Source: Acinetobacter pullicarnis (GTDB lineage Bacteria > Pseudomonadota > Gammaproteobacteria > Pseudomonadales > Moraxellaceae). From it: 64,000 nt of DNA. The DNA lies in assembly GCF_006352475.1 (NCBI RefSeq), contig NZ_VCMZ01000001.1, positions 2,728,001 through 2,792,000 of the forward strand. The letters are read 5' to 3'. The notes under the pieces were generated by a model. That model saw only the letters and a list, made by a program, of their open reading frames with translations, did no database searches and was not told the origin of the DNA. The position numbers were made by a program, and so were the translations under genes. This document shows, piece after piece, positions 10,790-20,197 of this stretch (position 1 is the first letter of the stretch; each line of letters begins with the position of its first letter).

Positions 10790-11977
10790 ATGTTCGTTCG
10801 CTCAATTCTAGCTTTGAGTTTAAGTTGCATTATTGCAAGCAATGTCTATGCTGCCGTAGAAGATCCTATCGATCCATTAGCGATTGATGCGACTAATCAG
10901 GCATCAAGCTCAGCCGCAACACAAATTAGTCAGCAAGAACAAAAAGATCTAAATCAAGCTGCTTCTACACTACAAAGTTTAGGCAAAGCAGAAGATCAAA
11001 ATGCTGAGATTGGCAAAGCGCCAACCAGTCCAAAAAATACGGATACTCAGAAAACAGACAAAGTTGCAAAAGCTTCATGGACTTTGGATGGTCTCAACAA
11101 TGCCGAATGGTATGACAATATCGGCCGAGGTCAGTTCCCTGTCTATGCGCGCGCGCATGTTATGTTGAACAACGCTCATGCTTCGCCAGGCGCCATTGAT
11201 GGCACCAGTGGGATGAATACCCTCAAAGCCATTTCTTCTTTCCAAAAAATGCAGGGCTTGAATCCTTCCGGTGTTCTCAATCAGGAAACCTGGGATCGTC
11301 TCATTAGCCTACAAGGCAATAAACCTGCATTTGTTGAATACACCATTACCGAAGCAGACTTAAAAGGTCCATATGCAGCATCAATTCCACGAGACTATGC
11401 ATTACAAGCAAAAATGAAAGGCCTGTACTACACCCGTGTCTCTGAAATGCTTGGTGAAAAATTCCATATGGATGAAGCTTTTTTACAAAAGTTGAATCCA
11501 AATGCGACCTTTAAAAAAGCCGGTGAAAGAATTGTTGTCACCAACATTCGCAATGAATTGCCTGAAAACATTCATTTGATTGTGGCGCACAAAGGTGCAA
11601 AACAGCTTTATCTGTTTAACAGCCAAAATCAAATGGTTGGTTCATTCCCCGCGACGATTGGCAGTACAGATACCCCTTCACCAACAGGCAGCTATAAAGT
11701 GACTGGCGTTGCACCAAATCCATGGTACAGCTATTCACCAAGTAACTTCCTACAAGGCAATAACCGTCAAGCATTGTCATTACCTCCTGGTCCAAATGGC
11801 CCTGTTGGTAATATCTGGATTGGTTTAAGCAAAAAATCATTTGGTATTCACGGTACACCAAATCCTTCGATGATTTCGAAAGGCGCTTCGCACGGTTGTA
11901 TTCGCCTCACCAACTGGGATGCCAATGATCTTGGTAAAAAAGTCAAAGCTGGTGTTTCAGTTATTTTCTTAGAATAA
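10790..11977 (+). CDS. L,D-transpeptidase (YkuD domain), periplasmic
   Basis: A protein of 395 residues. It has a signal peptide (about 1-25, ending SNVYA), a low-complexity linker and a peptidoglycan-binding-like segment (SGMNTLKAISSFQKMQGLNP, then GVLNQETWDRL). A LysM-like stretch (about 210-260) follows, then a C-terminal YkuD domain with the catalytic HGTPNP and SHGCIRLTN motifs (His and Cys). It should form 3-3 crosslinks or attach substituents to peptidoglycan, as in the ErfK/YbiS group. The start is the ATG at 10790, which begins the signal peptide; a TTG 18 bases upstream is an artefact. It is convergent with the T6SS arm and separated from it by a strong bidirectional terminator. Confidence 0.93.
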   Translation: MFVRSILALSLSCIIASNVYAAVEDPIDPLAIDATNQASSSAATQISQQEQKDLNQAASTLQSLGKAEDQNAEIGKAPTSPKNTDTQKTDKVAKASWTLDGLNNAEWYDNIGRGQFPVYARAHVMLNNAHASPGAIDGTSGMNTLKAISSFQKMQGLNPSGVLNQETWDRLISLQGNKPAFVEYTITEADLKGPYAASIPRDYALQAKMKGLYYTRVSEMLGEKFHMDEAFLQKLNPNATFKKAGERIVVTNIRNELPENIHLIVAHKGAKQLYLFNSQNQMVGSFPATIGSTDTPSPTGSYKVTGVAPNPWYSYSPSNFLQGNNRQALSLPPGPNGPVGNIWIGLSKKSFGIHGTPNPSMISKGASHGCIRLTNWDANDLGKKVKAGVSVIFLE

Positions 11978-12021
11978 GTGGTTTAGGCTAAAGTGCCGAA
12001 TGCGGCACAACCGCCAGCCAT

Positions 12022-12050
12022 AAAAAACCTACGTCATGTAGGTTTTTTTA
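12022..12050. terminator. Bidirectional terminator between L,D-transpeptidase and T6SS leftward arm
   Basis: A perfect 11-bp stem (AAAAAACCTAC with GTAGGTTTTTT) around a 5-base loop. There is a T run on the plus strand and an A run that becomes a T run on the minus strand. It serves both convergent genes. Confidence 0.88.
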
Positions 12051-12066
12051 GCTCACATGCTTATGC

Positions 12067-12834
12067 TCACAAGACTTCAAATTCAATTCTTCGATTTTTA
12101 CGGCGACCATCTGCAGTGCCATTGTCTGCAACTGGCTGATTTGCACCCAGCCCAGCTAAACTTAACCGTGAGGACGCAATATTTTTACTCACTAAATATT
12201 GCTTAACCGCTTCGGCACGCGCCTGACTCAGTTGAATATTCTTTTTAGGGTCACCTAAATTATCGGTGTGACCAATGATTTTAATATTCTTTTCTTGCAC
12301 CTTATTCAGTGCAACGACCATTTCATCTAAAATCTGTGTGCCGACAGGCGTCAGAATTGCACTGCCTGATTCAAATTCGATAATCCGATTTTTCAACGCA
12401 TCATCTATGACTTTTTGCTCGGCTTGATTAACGCTAAGTTGCGAACTCAACTGATATGGTGCCGGTAGTAAAGCCTGAAAAGCCGTGCTCATACTCGCCA
12501 CTTCATTTTGATTATTGATCAATCCGCGCAATGCGACAGTTGTCCCCTGAACCACCAACTGCCCCTTGGAAACTTTCTTTAACTCAGGCGTAATCAGCGC
12601 TGCAACCGAGTCACTCCAACCATTCGGCGCTGCCACCGCAGCCACTTGCAGCTTATCAACAACCTGATCTTGCCCATAGATTTCACGCATTTTATTAAGC
12701 AAAACTTGCTTTGAGGCTTGATTGGGGACCACACCCTCAATCACAATTGGCGCTGCGATAACCGATGCACTCAAACTTAGCCCCAACATGTATAACACCA
12801 CATAGCTCATGCTAAATTGTTTTTTATTTTTCAT
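12067..12834 (-). CDS. tagN: T6SS-associated OmpA-like peptidoglycan-binding protein TagN
   Basis: A protein of 255 residues with an N-terminal signal sequence (about 1-27, ending SVIAA) and a C-terminal OmpA domain from about residue 150. The diagnostic sequence KIIGHTDNLGDPKKNIQLSQ is followed by ARAEAVKQYL and GRRKNRRIEFEVL. The Asp and Arg that bind diaminopimelate are present. It likely anchors the secretion machine to the cell wall. It is the last gene of the leftward arm and overlaps tagF in an ATGA (12831-12834), showing translational coupling. Confidence 0.88.
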   Translation of the reverse strand: MKNKKQFSMSYVVLYMLGLSLSASVIAAPIVIEGVVPNQASKQVLLNKMREIYGQDQVVDKLQVAAVAAPNGWSDSVAALITPELKKVSKGQLVVQGTTVALRGLINNQNEVASMSTAFQALLPAPYQLSSQLSVNQAEQKVIDDALKNRIIEFESGSAILTPVGTQILDEMVVALNKVQEKNIKIIGHTDNLGDPKKNIQLSQARAEAVKQYLVSKNIASSRLSLAGLGANQPVADNGTADGRRKNRRIEFEVL

Positions 12835-13796
12835 ATTGCACTCACTCTAAAGCGCTGTTGGAATAAATCTATCCCTTGATTTAGACTCAAGTTATTGCCG
12901 CATAAGGCCTGTTCCAGTTCAAGCAACTTCTGGCTGCGCTCAATACGATGATCGAAGCTGCTGCTCTCCAGTAAAGAGAACCAATGCGCTGACTGCATCT
13001 CTTGGATAAAAATGTCGCTAAGCACTTGAATATCTGCACCTTGAGCGCCAAAAATCAGCACTGGTAATTCTGCATGTAATATTGCGATAAAAACCTCAAT
13101 GTTCAGTTTTGCCAAAAAATTAGTCATAAGGCTGACCCAAAAGGCTGAAATTTCATAACAATAGCTTTGATTATTAATGGGTATTCGCACTGCTTGATCT
13201 AAGTTACAGCGATTCTGTATCTGGAGCGGTTGCAGCAGCAGCCCCAAACGCATCATATAACGAGCCAATTGTTCAACATTGATTTTCATCAGTTGCGCAA
13301 AAGAATGCATCGTTTGCTGTTCAAAAAATGCGCTGTGATCTGTGGTGCTATACACTTGAATATCGGGCAATAATTTCGCCAGTTCCCGTTGCAATTGCTC
13401 GGCATTTTGGGTGCCGCGGATCGCGCGATTTTTTTTATACAGATCAATCAATGTTTGCTTATAAATAAAGGGGGCCGTGCGCAAATGATCCAGTGGCAGA
13501 TGCACTTCAAGTAAGTGACACAGCAGCATGGGGAATTTTCGCCCCGACCGATCAATACTGGCAATTAAATTTGCAACCAAAAATAGCGTTTCTTGGGGGT
13601 TGCCAATAAAAATATCTAAAGCCGGCAAAGCATTATATTTCTCATCAAAATTGGGGTGTTGCATAGCAAGCTCCAGTGCAGCATTAATCCATTGATCAAT
13701 GCCTTGAATGACACTCGCCTGCCCTTTGGTTTTTAAAAAATCCCCCCACGCGGGACTTTTCCCGTAATACAGTGGCGTTGATCTCAGCTGTTGCAT
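12831..13796 (-). CDS. tagF: T6SS accessory protein TagF (ImpM family)
   Basis: A protein of 321 residues. The N-terminal LYYGKSPAWGDFLKTKG matches the TagF signature (GKxPxxGDFxK). RKFPMLLCHLLEVHL is the second conserved block. TagF acts as a post-translational repressor of T6SS firing in Pseudomonas and is a cytosolic accessory elsewhere; its role here is inferred. The start at 13796 is chosen because GGAG lies 8 bases upstream and because the preceding in-frame extension to 13829 is not conserved-looking. It follows tssM after about 105 bp and overlaps tagN by 4 bp. Confidence 0.87.
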   Translation of the reverse strand: MQQLRSTPLYYGKSPAWGDFLKTKGQASVIQGIDQWINAALELAMQHPNFDEKYNALPALDIFIGNPQETLFLVANLIASIDRSGRKFPMLLCHLLEVHLPLDHLRTAPFIYKQTLIDLYKKNRAIRGTQNAEQLQRELAKLLPDIQVYSTTDHSAFFEQQTMHSFAQLMKINVEQLARYMMRLGLLLQPLQIQNRCNLDQAVRIPINNQSYCYEISAFWVSLMTNFLAKLNIEVFIAILHAELPVLIFGAQGADIQVLSDIFIQEMQSAHWFSLLESSSFDHRIERSQKLLELEQALCGNNLSLNQGIDLFQQRFRVSAI

Positions 13797-13901
13797 AACT
13801 GTTCTCCGCAGTCGTGATACTTGGTACATGTTCTAATATTTTTAACGCTTCTCTAAGGCATGAATTGCGCTTTAAAATCCATTTTTCTCTTTTAATAATC
13901 C

Positions 13902-16900
13902 TTAACGCCTGTTAACGACATGAGCCGTGCTGGGCAACGTGGCTGCTGGCGCTGCGGTAACCGCGTGCTTGCCAGTGCTATTGGTTGGTTGAGCTGCAAC
14001 CACATTGCTCGCTGTTTTGCTGGTCACACTTTGCACCAGCTTCAATCCGGTATAGCCACGATTGCCCCCTTCGGAACCACTGATTAATCTAAAGGTCGCT
14101 TTTACAAAAAGCTTAGGATCTTGTGGACTGACCCATTTCAATTCAAAGTGACCATTCTGTGGTTGGCGCTGTGCTGAATCGATTAAACGATTAATGCCAT
14201 ATTCACCAGGGGCTTCAAAAATAATATGGCTATTGCCAGCCAAATCGACTGCACTAATTCGTGTTCCAGGAATTGCCCCTGGATTGGGCCAAATAAAGCT
14301 CACCCATTGTTGCACCCCATTTTCATACACTAAGCGTTGCCCATCAATCTCAATGCTATAGGACAATAATGCAGGATTAGCCAAAGGGAAAAACTGAAAG
14401 TTAGATTGATTGGTCACTGTTGCTGTCGTCGGCTCAGCACCCGTGGCAATACCGTTGGCTGGTGCAACATACGTTTTAAAATCCATGAGAAACTGGGGAT
14501 TGAGTGATATCCCCATGTCTTTCCAAGTTTTTGTTGCCAGACTATAGCCACGGCGAATTAGCAATGGATTGAGGTTATCTTTGACAAAACGCGCAATGCT
14601 GCCAGACTCGCCAAAGACCTGTGCAATTTCACCAGAACTTGCCTGAATTGTGGCTGAGCTATTGAAGGGATATTTCTGACTCAGATTTTGATTAAAAGGT
14701 TGATAGGCCTGCATCACCCAAAGTTTATTGAGCTCCTCTTGGGCTGGAACCAACAACACCTCAAATGCCTGTGTTAATGGTCGTAGTAACAGCTTGTCTA
14801 ACATACGTTGATCGACTTCATTTACACCCAACATCAGCTTGTCATCGACTATTTTCTGGGTTGCATTGAATACTGAGTTTTGATCATGAATAGTGGACTT
14901 GACCAATCCAACTGCACTTGGCCCCATATCTCCTGAACTTTTTAAGCTATTAAATTTACTCCGCACTTGCGATAGGCTATTTAAATATTCATCTAACAAG
15001 GATTGATTTTGTTGATCATCACGTTGCCGTAACAGCTGATAAAATACATCGAAAGCTTGCGCAATCGGCCCTTGCGCTTGATTCTTCGCACGCTCAATAG
15101 CTTGTTCATCACCTTGCCCCAAAACCTTGCGCTTAAACCAAGCCACGAATCCAGTTTGTGGTGCGGCCAACGCTGCTTGAACCACTGGATTATCCCAACT
15201 GGTTTCCTGTGCCACACGCGCCAGCAGCGTCCGAAGCGGTGATTTTTTCGGCTCTCCCAACAGATCAATCACTTTAATTTCTTGGTTAAAATCTGCGGCT
15301 TTGGCATAGTGCACCGCATTCAAAAACTTCCGCCACTGCGCAATATATTCTTGTTTATATAACTGCGTAAGCTGTTTGCGAATTTGATCGGGACTACCGC
15401 TAAAACTGAGATCATCACTTTGGCTGCTGTTCAACACCCAATCTTTGCTGTCCATGGGTCGATTAGCCGCATCCTCAATCGCTGTGCTGACATATTCATC
15501 CCAAGCTTTTTGCGTGAATACTCCCGGAATCGCATAGCCGCCCAAAATCGTACCTTGATTATTTTCTCCGACCATTTGATTGACGGTCAGTTCAGGAAAG
15601 CGCACCGCAGCGCGCATTTTAATTTCGTTATAAACGCGATCACGCGCTGGCAAACCACGCACCACCGACAATAAAACTTGACGTGACTGATCGACCAATT
15701 GTGCATCAGCAGTCAAAATTGGAAATTCAGGATCAGTGGCCAAGCTCATGCTATAACTTAAAACCTGCTCGGCCTTTTGATTCATTTCAGTCAAATTATG
15801 CTGACCACGATTGGCTTCTAACCAGCTGCGCCAAAAACGTGTGACTTGATCCGCCAAATGCCCACCCTCTCGATATTGTGCATTGCTCATCATTAGATAA
15901 GCCTTTAACGCGTTATAAGCATCTTGTGGGCTAAGATCGGAAGGCGTTAAAAACGGTGTATCAGGCTGAGCCGTTACTTGCTCAACATTTACCTGACTTT
16001 GATTGGCCTTTAACTGTGCTGCATGACTATTCACGCCTTGTAAATACTGCGCGATATTCTGTTGCGCAGGCATTAAAATCAGTTGTTTAATCCCACTGAG
16101 ATATTCAAGTTTGAGTTTTTCACGTAATTGATCCCCTTGATATAAACCAAATGAAAACCGAAATGGCCGATCCGCTGAAAATGCATCCAATTGCTGCATA
16201 CGTTTTTGTAATACCAATAAAGCATCAAGTTGAATGGAGAGGCTTTGCCCTGAGGTTTTTTGCATCTGTACCACGTTATTTAAATCAGCTTGGACCTCAA
16301 GTATCAACTGCTGATTATTACGATAGGACCAGAGGGATAATGCTAAAAAACATCCCACCATAAATAATGCAGTGATAAAACTAAAATAGCGCTGACGTTT
16401 CTTCTTTGGATTAATATGTTGTTTTACTAAATTTTGATCTTTTAAAATCACCTGAGAAAATAGCCCCTTTAAAAAATAACCATGCTGCTGTTCGATCTGC
16501 GGCTGTTCACTTGCGCTGATTGCAGCCGATTGTGCTAATCCAAATTCCTGCGCAATATGGGCGGTCATTGGACTTTCAACCTGACCTTGTTGTAATGCAC
16601 TACTAAAATAAAAACCGCGAAAAACAGGTTTAAATTGATATGGATTGTCTTCAAACAAAGTGCTGATAAACGTTTTTAAAATTGGTTTTAGGGTCTTAAA
16701 CTCTAGTGGAAAAGTCATCACACTGGGAGAGATATTATTTTCGTGACGACGACTTAAATGGCTGGTGCTGAGGCTTTTTAGCCCTTCAAACAAAATATTA
16801 TAATGATGCTCAAAATACTCACTGGCATTTTGGCTAGATTGTGCATCATAAGCCAAAGTAGCCCCCCAAACCTGATCAAACTCATCACTTTCATAACATT

Positions 16901-17714
16901 GAAAAAAATCAGTAAAGCCTGCAACCAGATCCATTTTAGAAAACACCACATAGACGGGTGCAAAAATTTCGAGTCGCTCAATAATGTCCTGAATCCTAGA
17001 ACGTAGATTCTTGGCCAGTTGCATGGTTTTTTCAGGGCTTTGGCTGATTAACTCCGCAGTGCTTACCACAATAATTAGTCCATTAATCGGTGCTTTGCTG
17101 CGACTTTTTTTAAGTAAACTCAGAAAGCCCAACCATTCTGAATGATCATCTGCATAAACCGAATAACGCCCTGCTGTATCCAGTAAGATCCCTTCCGTTG
17201 AGAAAAACCAATCACAGTTGCGCGTGCCACTCATGCCTGCGGAAATCACCTGTTGATGGTTTTCTTCAAATGGAAATTTCAACCCCGATTTATAAATAGC
17301 AGAGCTTTTGCCCGCAGCAGGATTACCAATCACCATATACCAAGGCAACTCATATAGTGCGGCATTGCCTTTTTTATCACCTAGTTTAGATTTTCGAATC
17401 AGTTGAATCGACTGTTTAATCTGTTGCTGAATTCCCTGTAATTCTTGCTTGTCTTTGGACTGCGCATATTCACTTTTGGTTTCTTGTTCAATCGCAGCAA
17501 CCAGCGCCTCACCTTGTGCAACATTTCTTTTACGTTTAATGAGCCAATAAAGTCCATAACCCAGTAACGCCAATAAATAAGTCGCACATAATCCCCAAAA
17601 AACTGGACGAGCAATGACGTTATAACTCGACAGTAATGCCACTAAAACTGAAAGTGCAATAATGGCTTTGGGGTTACTCACATATTGCCAAAGGTAGCCT
17701 AAAATCGTATACAT
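13902..17714 (-). CDS. tssM: T6SS inner-membrane protein TssM (IcmF family)
   Basis: A protein of 1270 residues. It has two N-terminal membrane helices (about 15-60), a cytoplasmic NTPase-like domain with Walker A GNPAAGKSS (about 129-137) and the DTAGRY segment, and a third helix near residue 445 (FITALFMVGCFLALSLW). The large periplasmic region ends with the conserved IcmF C-terminal domain (WPNPGAIPGTRISAVD, then EYGINRLIDSA). With TssL it forms the trans-envelope complex. Walker A is intact, so ATP binding is possible. It is downstream of asaA and upstream of tagF in the leftward arm. Confidence 0.96.
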   Translation of the reverse strand: MYTILGYLWQYVSNPKAIIALSVLVALLSSYNVIARPVFWGLCATYLLALLGYGLYWLIKRKRNVAQGEALVAAIEQETKSEYAQSKDKQELQGIQQQIKQSIQLIRKSKLGDKKGNAALYELPWYMVIGNPAAGKSSAIYKSGLKFPFEENHQQVISAGMSGTRNCDWFFSTEGILLDTAGRYSVYADDHSEWLGFLSLLKKSRSKAPINGLIIVVSTAELISQSPEKTMQLAKNLRSRIQDIIERLEIFAPVYVVFSKMDLVAGFTDFFQCYESDEFDQVWGATLAYDAQSSQNASEYFEHHYNILFEGLKSLSTSHLSRRHENNISPSVMTFPLEFKTLKPILKTFISTLFEDNPYQFKPVFRGFYFSSALQQGQVESPMTAHIAQEFGLAQSAAISASEQPQIEQQHGYFLKGLFSQVILKDQNLVKQHINPKKKRQRYFSFITALFMVGCFLALSLWSYRNNQQLILEVQADLNNVVQMQKTSGQSLSIQLDALLVLQKRMQQLDAFSADRPFRFSFGLYQGDQLREKLKLEYLSGIKQLILMPAQQNIAQYLQGVNSHAAQLKANQSQVNVEQVTAQPDTPFLTPSDLSPQDAYNALKAYLMMSNAQYREGGHLADQVTRFWRSWLEANRGQHNLTEMNQKAEQVLSYSMSLATDPEFPILTADAQLVDQSRQVLLSVVRGLPARDRVYNEIKMRAAVRFPELTVNQMVGENNQGTILGGYAIPGVFTQKAWDEYVSTAIEDAANRPMDSKDWVLNSSQSDDLSFSGSPDQIRKQLTQLYKQEYIAQWRKFLNAVHYAKAADFNQEIKVIDLLGEPKKSPLRTLLARVAQETSWDNPVVQAALAAPQTGFVAWFKRKVLGQGDEQAIERAKNQAQGPIAQAFDVFYQLLRQRDDQQNQSLLDEYLNSLSQVRSKFNSLKSSGDMGPSAVGLVKSTIHDQNSVFNATQKIVDDKLMLGVNEVDQRMLDKLLLRPLTQAFEVLLVPAQEELNKLWVMQAYQPFNQNLSQKYPFNSSATIQASSGEIAQVFGESGSIARFVKDNLNPLLIRRGYSLATKTWKDMGISLNPQFLMDFKTYVAPANGIATGAEPTTATVTNQSNFQFFPLANPALLSYSIEIDGQRLVYENGVQQWVSFIWPNPGAIPGTRISAVDLAGNSHIIFEAPGEYGINRLIDSAQRQPQNGHFELKWVSPQDPKLFVKATFRLISGSEGGNRGYTGLKLVQSVTSKTASNVVAAQPTNSTGKHAVTAAPAATLPSTAHVVNRR

Positions 17715-17813
17715 GCGCTTCTCTTTTTATTGGTGGTTTCGATCTTTAATTTATTGTTTTGATCTTTAGTTTATTGCTTTAATTTACAACTTCTCGTTCA
17801 GCTCTTAGAGGAG

Positions 17814-19205
17814 TCACTGTGCTCTATTTATATTCATAGGTGTAATAAACACCTGTGTCTTGGGCTGCTCAACCGTATACACCATGCTGTAGTTAGGCTC
17901 TTTTATCTGTAGTGCCAACATAAAACCAAATGGGTTCGATAGGTTATCGGTATGCCCCAAACTCGGTGCCGAATAAATATAATGCTGTGGTTCAATCGGG
18001 GTTTGTGCAAAGTGCTGTGCTAATGTTTTCACTGTTTTTATATTAGCAGGATGATCCAATATTAAAACAAAAGCTTGATCCGATGCATACTGTTCTAATT
18101 CGGTGATTTTTAATCTTTCAAGGCTTGAAACCAGTCGATCTTCATGTAATACAATTTGTACGGATTTAATCGGTTCAAGATTTTCAACTTTAACTTCTAA
18201 ACTTGAAATACAACAACTACTGGCAAATTCGGCAGGAATATAATTGGGTATAATTGCTATTTTCTCGTCAATACATGCTTGATCAATTTCAGAATCGGCC
18301 AATATAACCAAACTGATCTGCTGGTGCTGTTGCTCAATCTGTTTGAGTTGCTCCATCCAATCCGGATAACTGTGCTGTTTAGATAAATAATGATAATGAA
18401 ATTGTATTTGCTCCGCGAAGATTCCGAGCGTTTGCAAATATACTTGAATTTGGTCTGTACTCTCCGCCTCATCCCAACGATGTAATAAATGCTCAGACAA
18501 TAATAGGTGAATATTTAAGACATCTAGACGTGCTAACGGCGCAACTACGACCTGCTGTTCCTCTGCTAAATCATCCACTGCTTGCGGGTCCACCCAAGCG
18601 GGATGCACACGATATTGATACGCCGATGCTGTTTCATAAAAACAGGCTGATTTTTTTAACTGTTGAGCCACGCAGTATAGTGTCTCAACATGCTGCTCAA
18701 GTTGCTGCTGCAAAAGTAAATAAATCCGTTGTTGTAATGCCGCATGCTCTGATGAATCTATGTCACTCCCTGTATCTAAATCTGTCATTCGATAAGACAA
18801 AATAGGATTACCCACGCCATCGACCAAAGTTGAATCAAGCATTGGCCCACGAAGTAAAATCAGTGCATCTAATAAATTTTCATTTTTGCCTAAGACACTT
18901 TGGGCGTCCGCAGAAAAAACCTGCAAATGTAACCATTCAGTTTTATATTCAGTGGCCTCACTCGGCAAAGTCGCGGTTGACTCAGTCACATGCTCTTTGG
19001 CTTTATTATCCTTGCGCTGCTTATACCACTTCATCAACAAATACGGTGACAACAAGACGAAACTCAAGCCAAGTGGAAGCAATATGAAATAACGAATTAG
19101 GTCCAAAGAATCTGGTGCATAAGCCGCATCACGCCAATACCAAGTCACCAGTAATGCAACGCTAAAGAAAACCGCCATGATCACCATTAAAATTACTTTA
19201 ATCAT
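17814..19205 (-). CDS. asaA: Acinetobacter-type T6SS-associated membrane protein AsaA
   Basis: A protein of 463 residues. It has two N-terminal membrane helices (about 2-24 and 38-58) followed by a soluble, presumably cytosolic, domain of about 400 residues rich in Gln and Leu. It shows no similarity that I recognise to a standard Tss protein. Its place between tssG and tssM, with an ATGA overlap with tssG (19202-19205), matches the Acinetobacter gene asaA, whose product is reported to affect T6SS assembly around TssM. The name rests on position and architecture, not on an alignment. Confidence 0.72.
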   Translation of the reverse strand: MIKVILMVIMAVFFSVALLVTWYWRDAAYAPDSLDLIRYFILLPLGLSFVLLSPYLLMKWYKQRKDNKAKEHVTESTATLPSEATEYKTEWLHLQVFSADAQSVLGKNENLLDALILLRGPMLDSTLVDGVGNPILSYRMTDLDTGSDIDSSEHAALQQRIYLLLQQQLEQHVETLYCVAQQLKKSACFYETASAYQYRVHPAWVDPQAVDDLAEEQQVVVAPLARLDVLNIHLLLSEHLLHRWDEAESTDQIQVYLQTLGIFAEQIQFHYHYLSKQHSYPDWMEQLKQIEQQHQQISLVILADSEIDQACIDEKIAIIPNYIPAEFASSCCISSLEVKVENLEPIKSVQIVLHEDRLVSSLERLKITELEQYASDQAFVLILDHPANIKTVKTLAQHFAQTPIEPQHYIYSAPSLGHTDNLSNPFGFMLALQIKEPNYSMVYTVEQPKTQVFITPMNINRAQ

Positions 19206-20197
19206 GCGACCTCCCCGATCAGCGCATAACAGGTTTCGTTATTATCCGACTGTGCCTGTGGTAATAAAAAAGCCCCCTGCGCAAGACCGATGCTCATTGT
19301 TGAGCTCAGTTGAATCGCTTGAATTTCATCCTTAGCCAAGACTAAACGTAGATCAACCAGCAGACTGGGGCTACACCAAGTTGTAATGATCGTTTTTAAT
19401 TTCTGACTTTGTTTTTGCTGCGGCAAATATTCTAAATATTGTGCATAACTTAATGGTCCAATTGCTATTTCAATTTTGCCGTCCACTTGTTGAATACGTT
19501 CACCACAAAATGTATTCTTCCCCAATAAATTTGTGCCAGACCCACCAAGTGTGGTTTGTTGCGTTTCTGCAAGCTGAAATTTTTCAGGAATATATTGGTT
19601 GATCTGAACCTGTTGTTTAAAGACACAGCTCAATAATGTTTTTAAAGCGTAAGCACTGTTATTTTGCCCCTGCATTAGACCGGAGAATTCTGCAAAATAA
19701 TCATCTAATGGTTGTTGTTGCTGTTGATGGCGAATATAACCATTGAGTGCCAGTAAAATATCCAGATAATGATTTTCTTGTTCAAGCTCATAGCGAATTG
19801 GTAAATTATAAAATAAGCTGGCATCGATATATTGCGCGCTCAGCTGGTGATTAAATAAATCTAAAAAATGTTGTACACCTAAGCGTTGACGTCTAGGTGC
19901 CTGTTTGACTTTTTGGGTATAAGTATAAGGCAATACCCCTTGAATACCCGTTAGTCCAAGCATCAAATTGCTGAGTTCAATTCGATTATTGCTGAGCGTT
20001 AAGCTTTCAATTTCAGCTTGAGGAAAATCTAAATCGATTGAGCTTTGAAAATGAAAATCATCAGCCCAGTATTTTAACTGCTGTACATAAGGAACATGCC
20101 TTAACAAACGTGTTGCTTGGATAAACTCAAATGCAGTCGGCAATTTAAACAGCTGCTCAATTACAGAAGCTGCTTGCCACCAACGTTCTGAACGCAT
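19202..20197 (-). CDS. tssG: T6SS baseplate protein TssG
   Basis: A protein of 331 residues. The N-terminal ASVIEQLFKLPTAFEFIQAT and RLLRHVP, then ENHYLDILLALNGYIRH and LLGKNTFCGERIQQVDGKIEIAIGPL-type blocks, match the TssG (ImpH/VasB) family. It pairs with TssF in the baseplate wedge. The start at 20197 lies inside the 3' end of tssF (37-bp overlap) and has AGGAG 9-10 bases upstream, so the two are translationally linked. Confidence 0.93.
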   Translation of the reverse strand: MRSERWWQAASVIEQLFKLPTAFEFIQATRLLRHVPYVQQLKYWADDFHFQSSIDLDFPQAEIESLTLSNNRIELSNLMLGLTGIQGVLPYTYTQKVKQAPRRQRLGVQHFLDLFNHQLSAQYIDASLFYNLPIRYELEQENHYLDILLALNGYIRHQQQQQPLDDYFAEFSGLMQGQNNSAYALKTLLSCVFKQQVQINQYIPEKFQLAETQQTTLGGSGTNLLGKNTFCGERIQQVDGKIEIAIGPLSYAQYLEYLPQQKQSQKLKTIITTWCSPSLLVDLRLVLAKDEIQAIQLSSTMSIGLAQGAFLLPQAQSDNNETCYALIGEVA

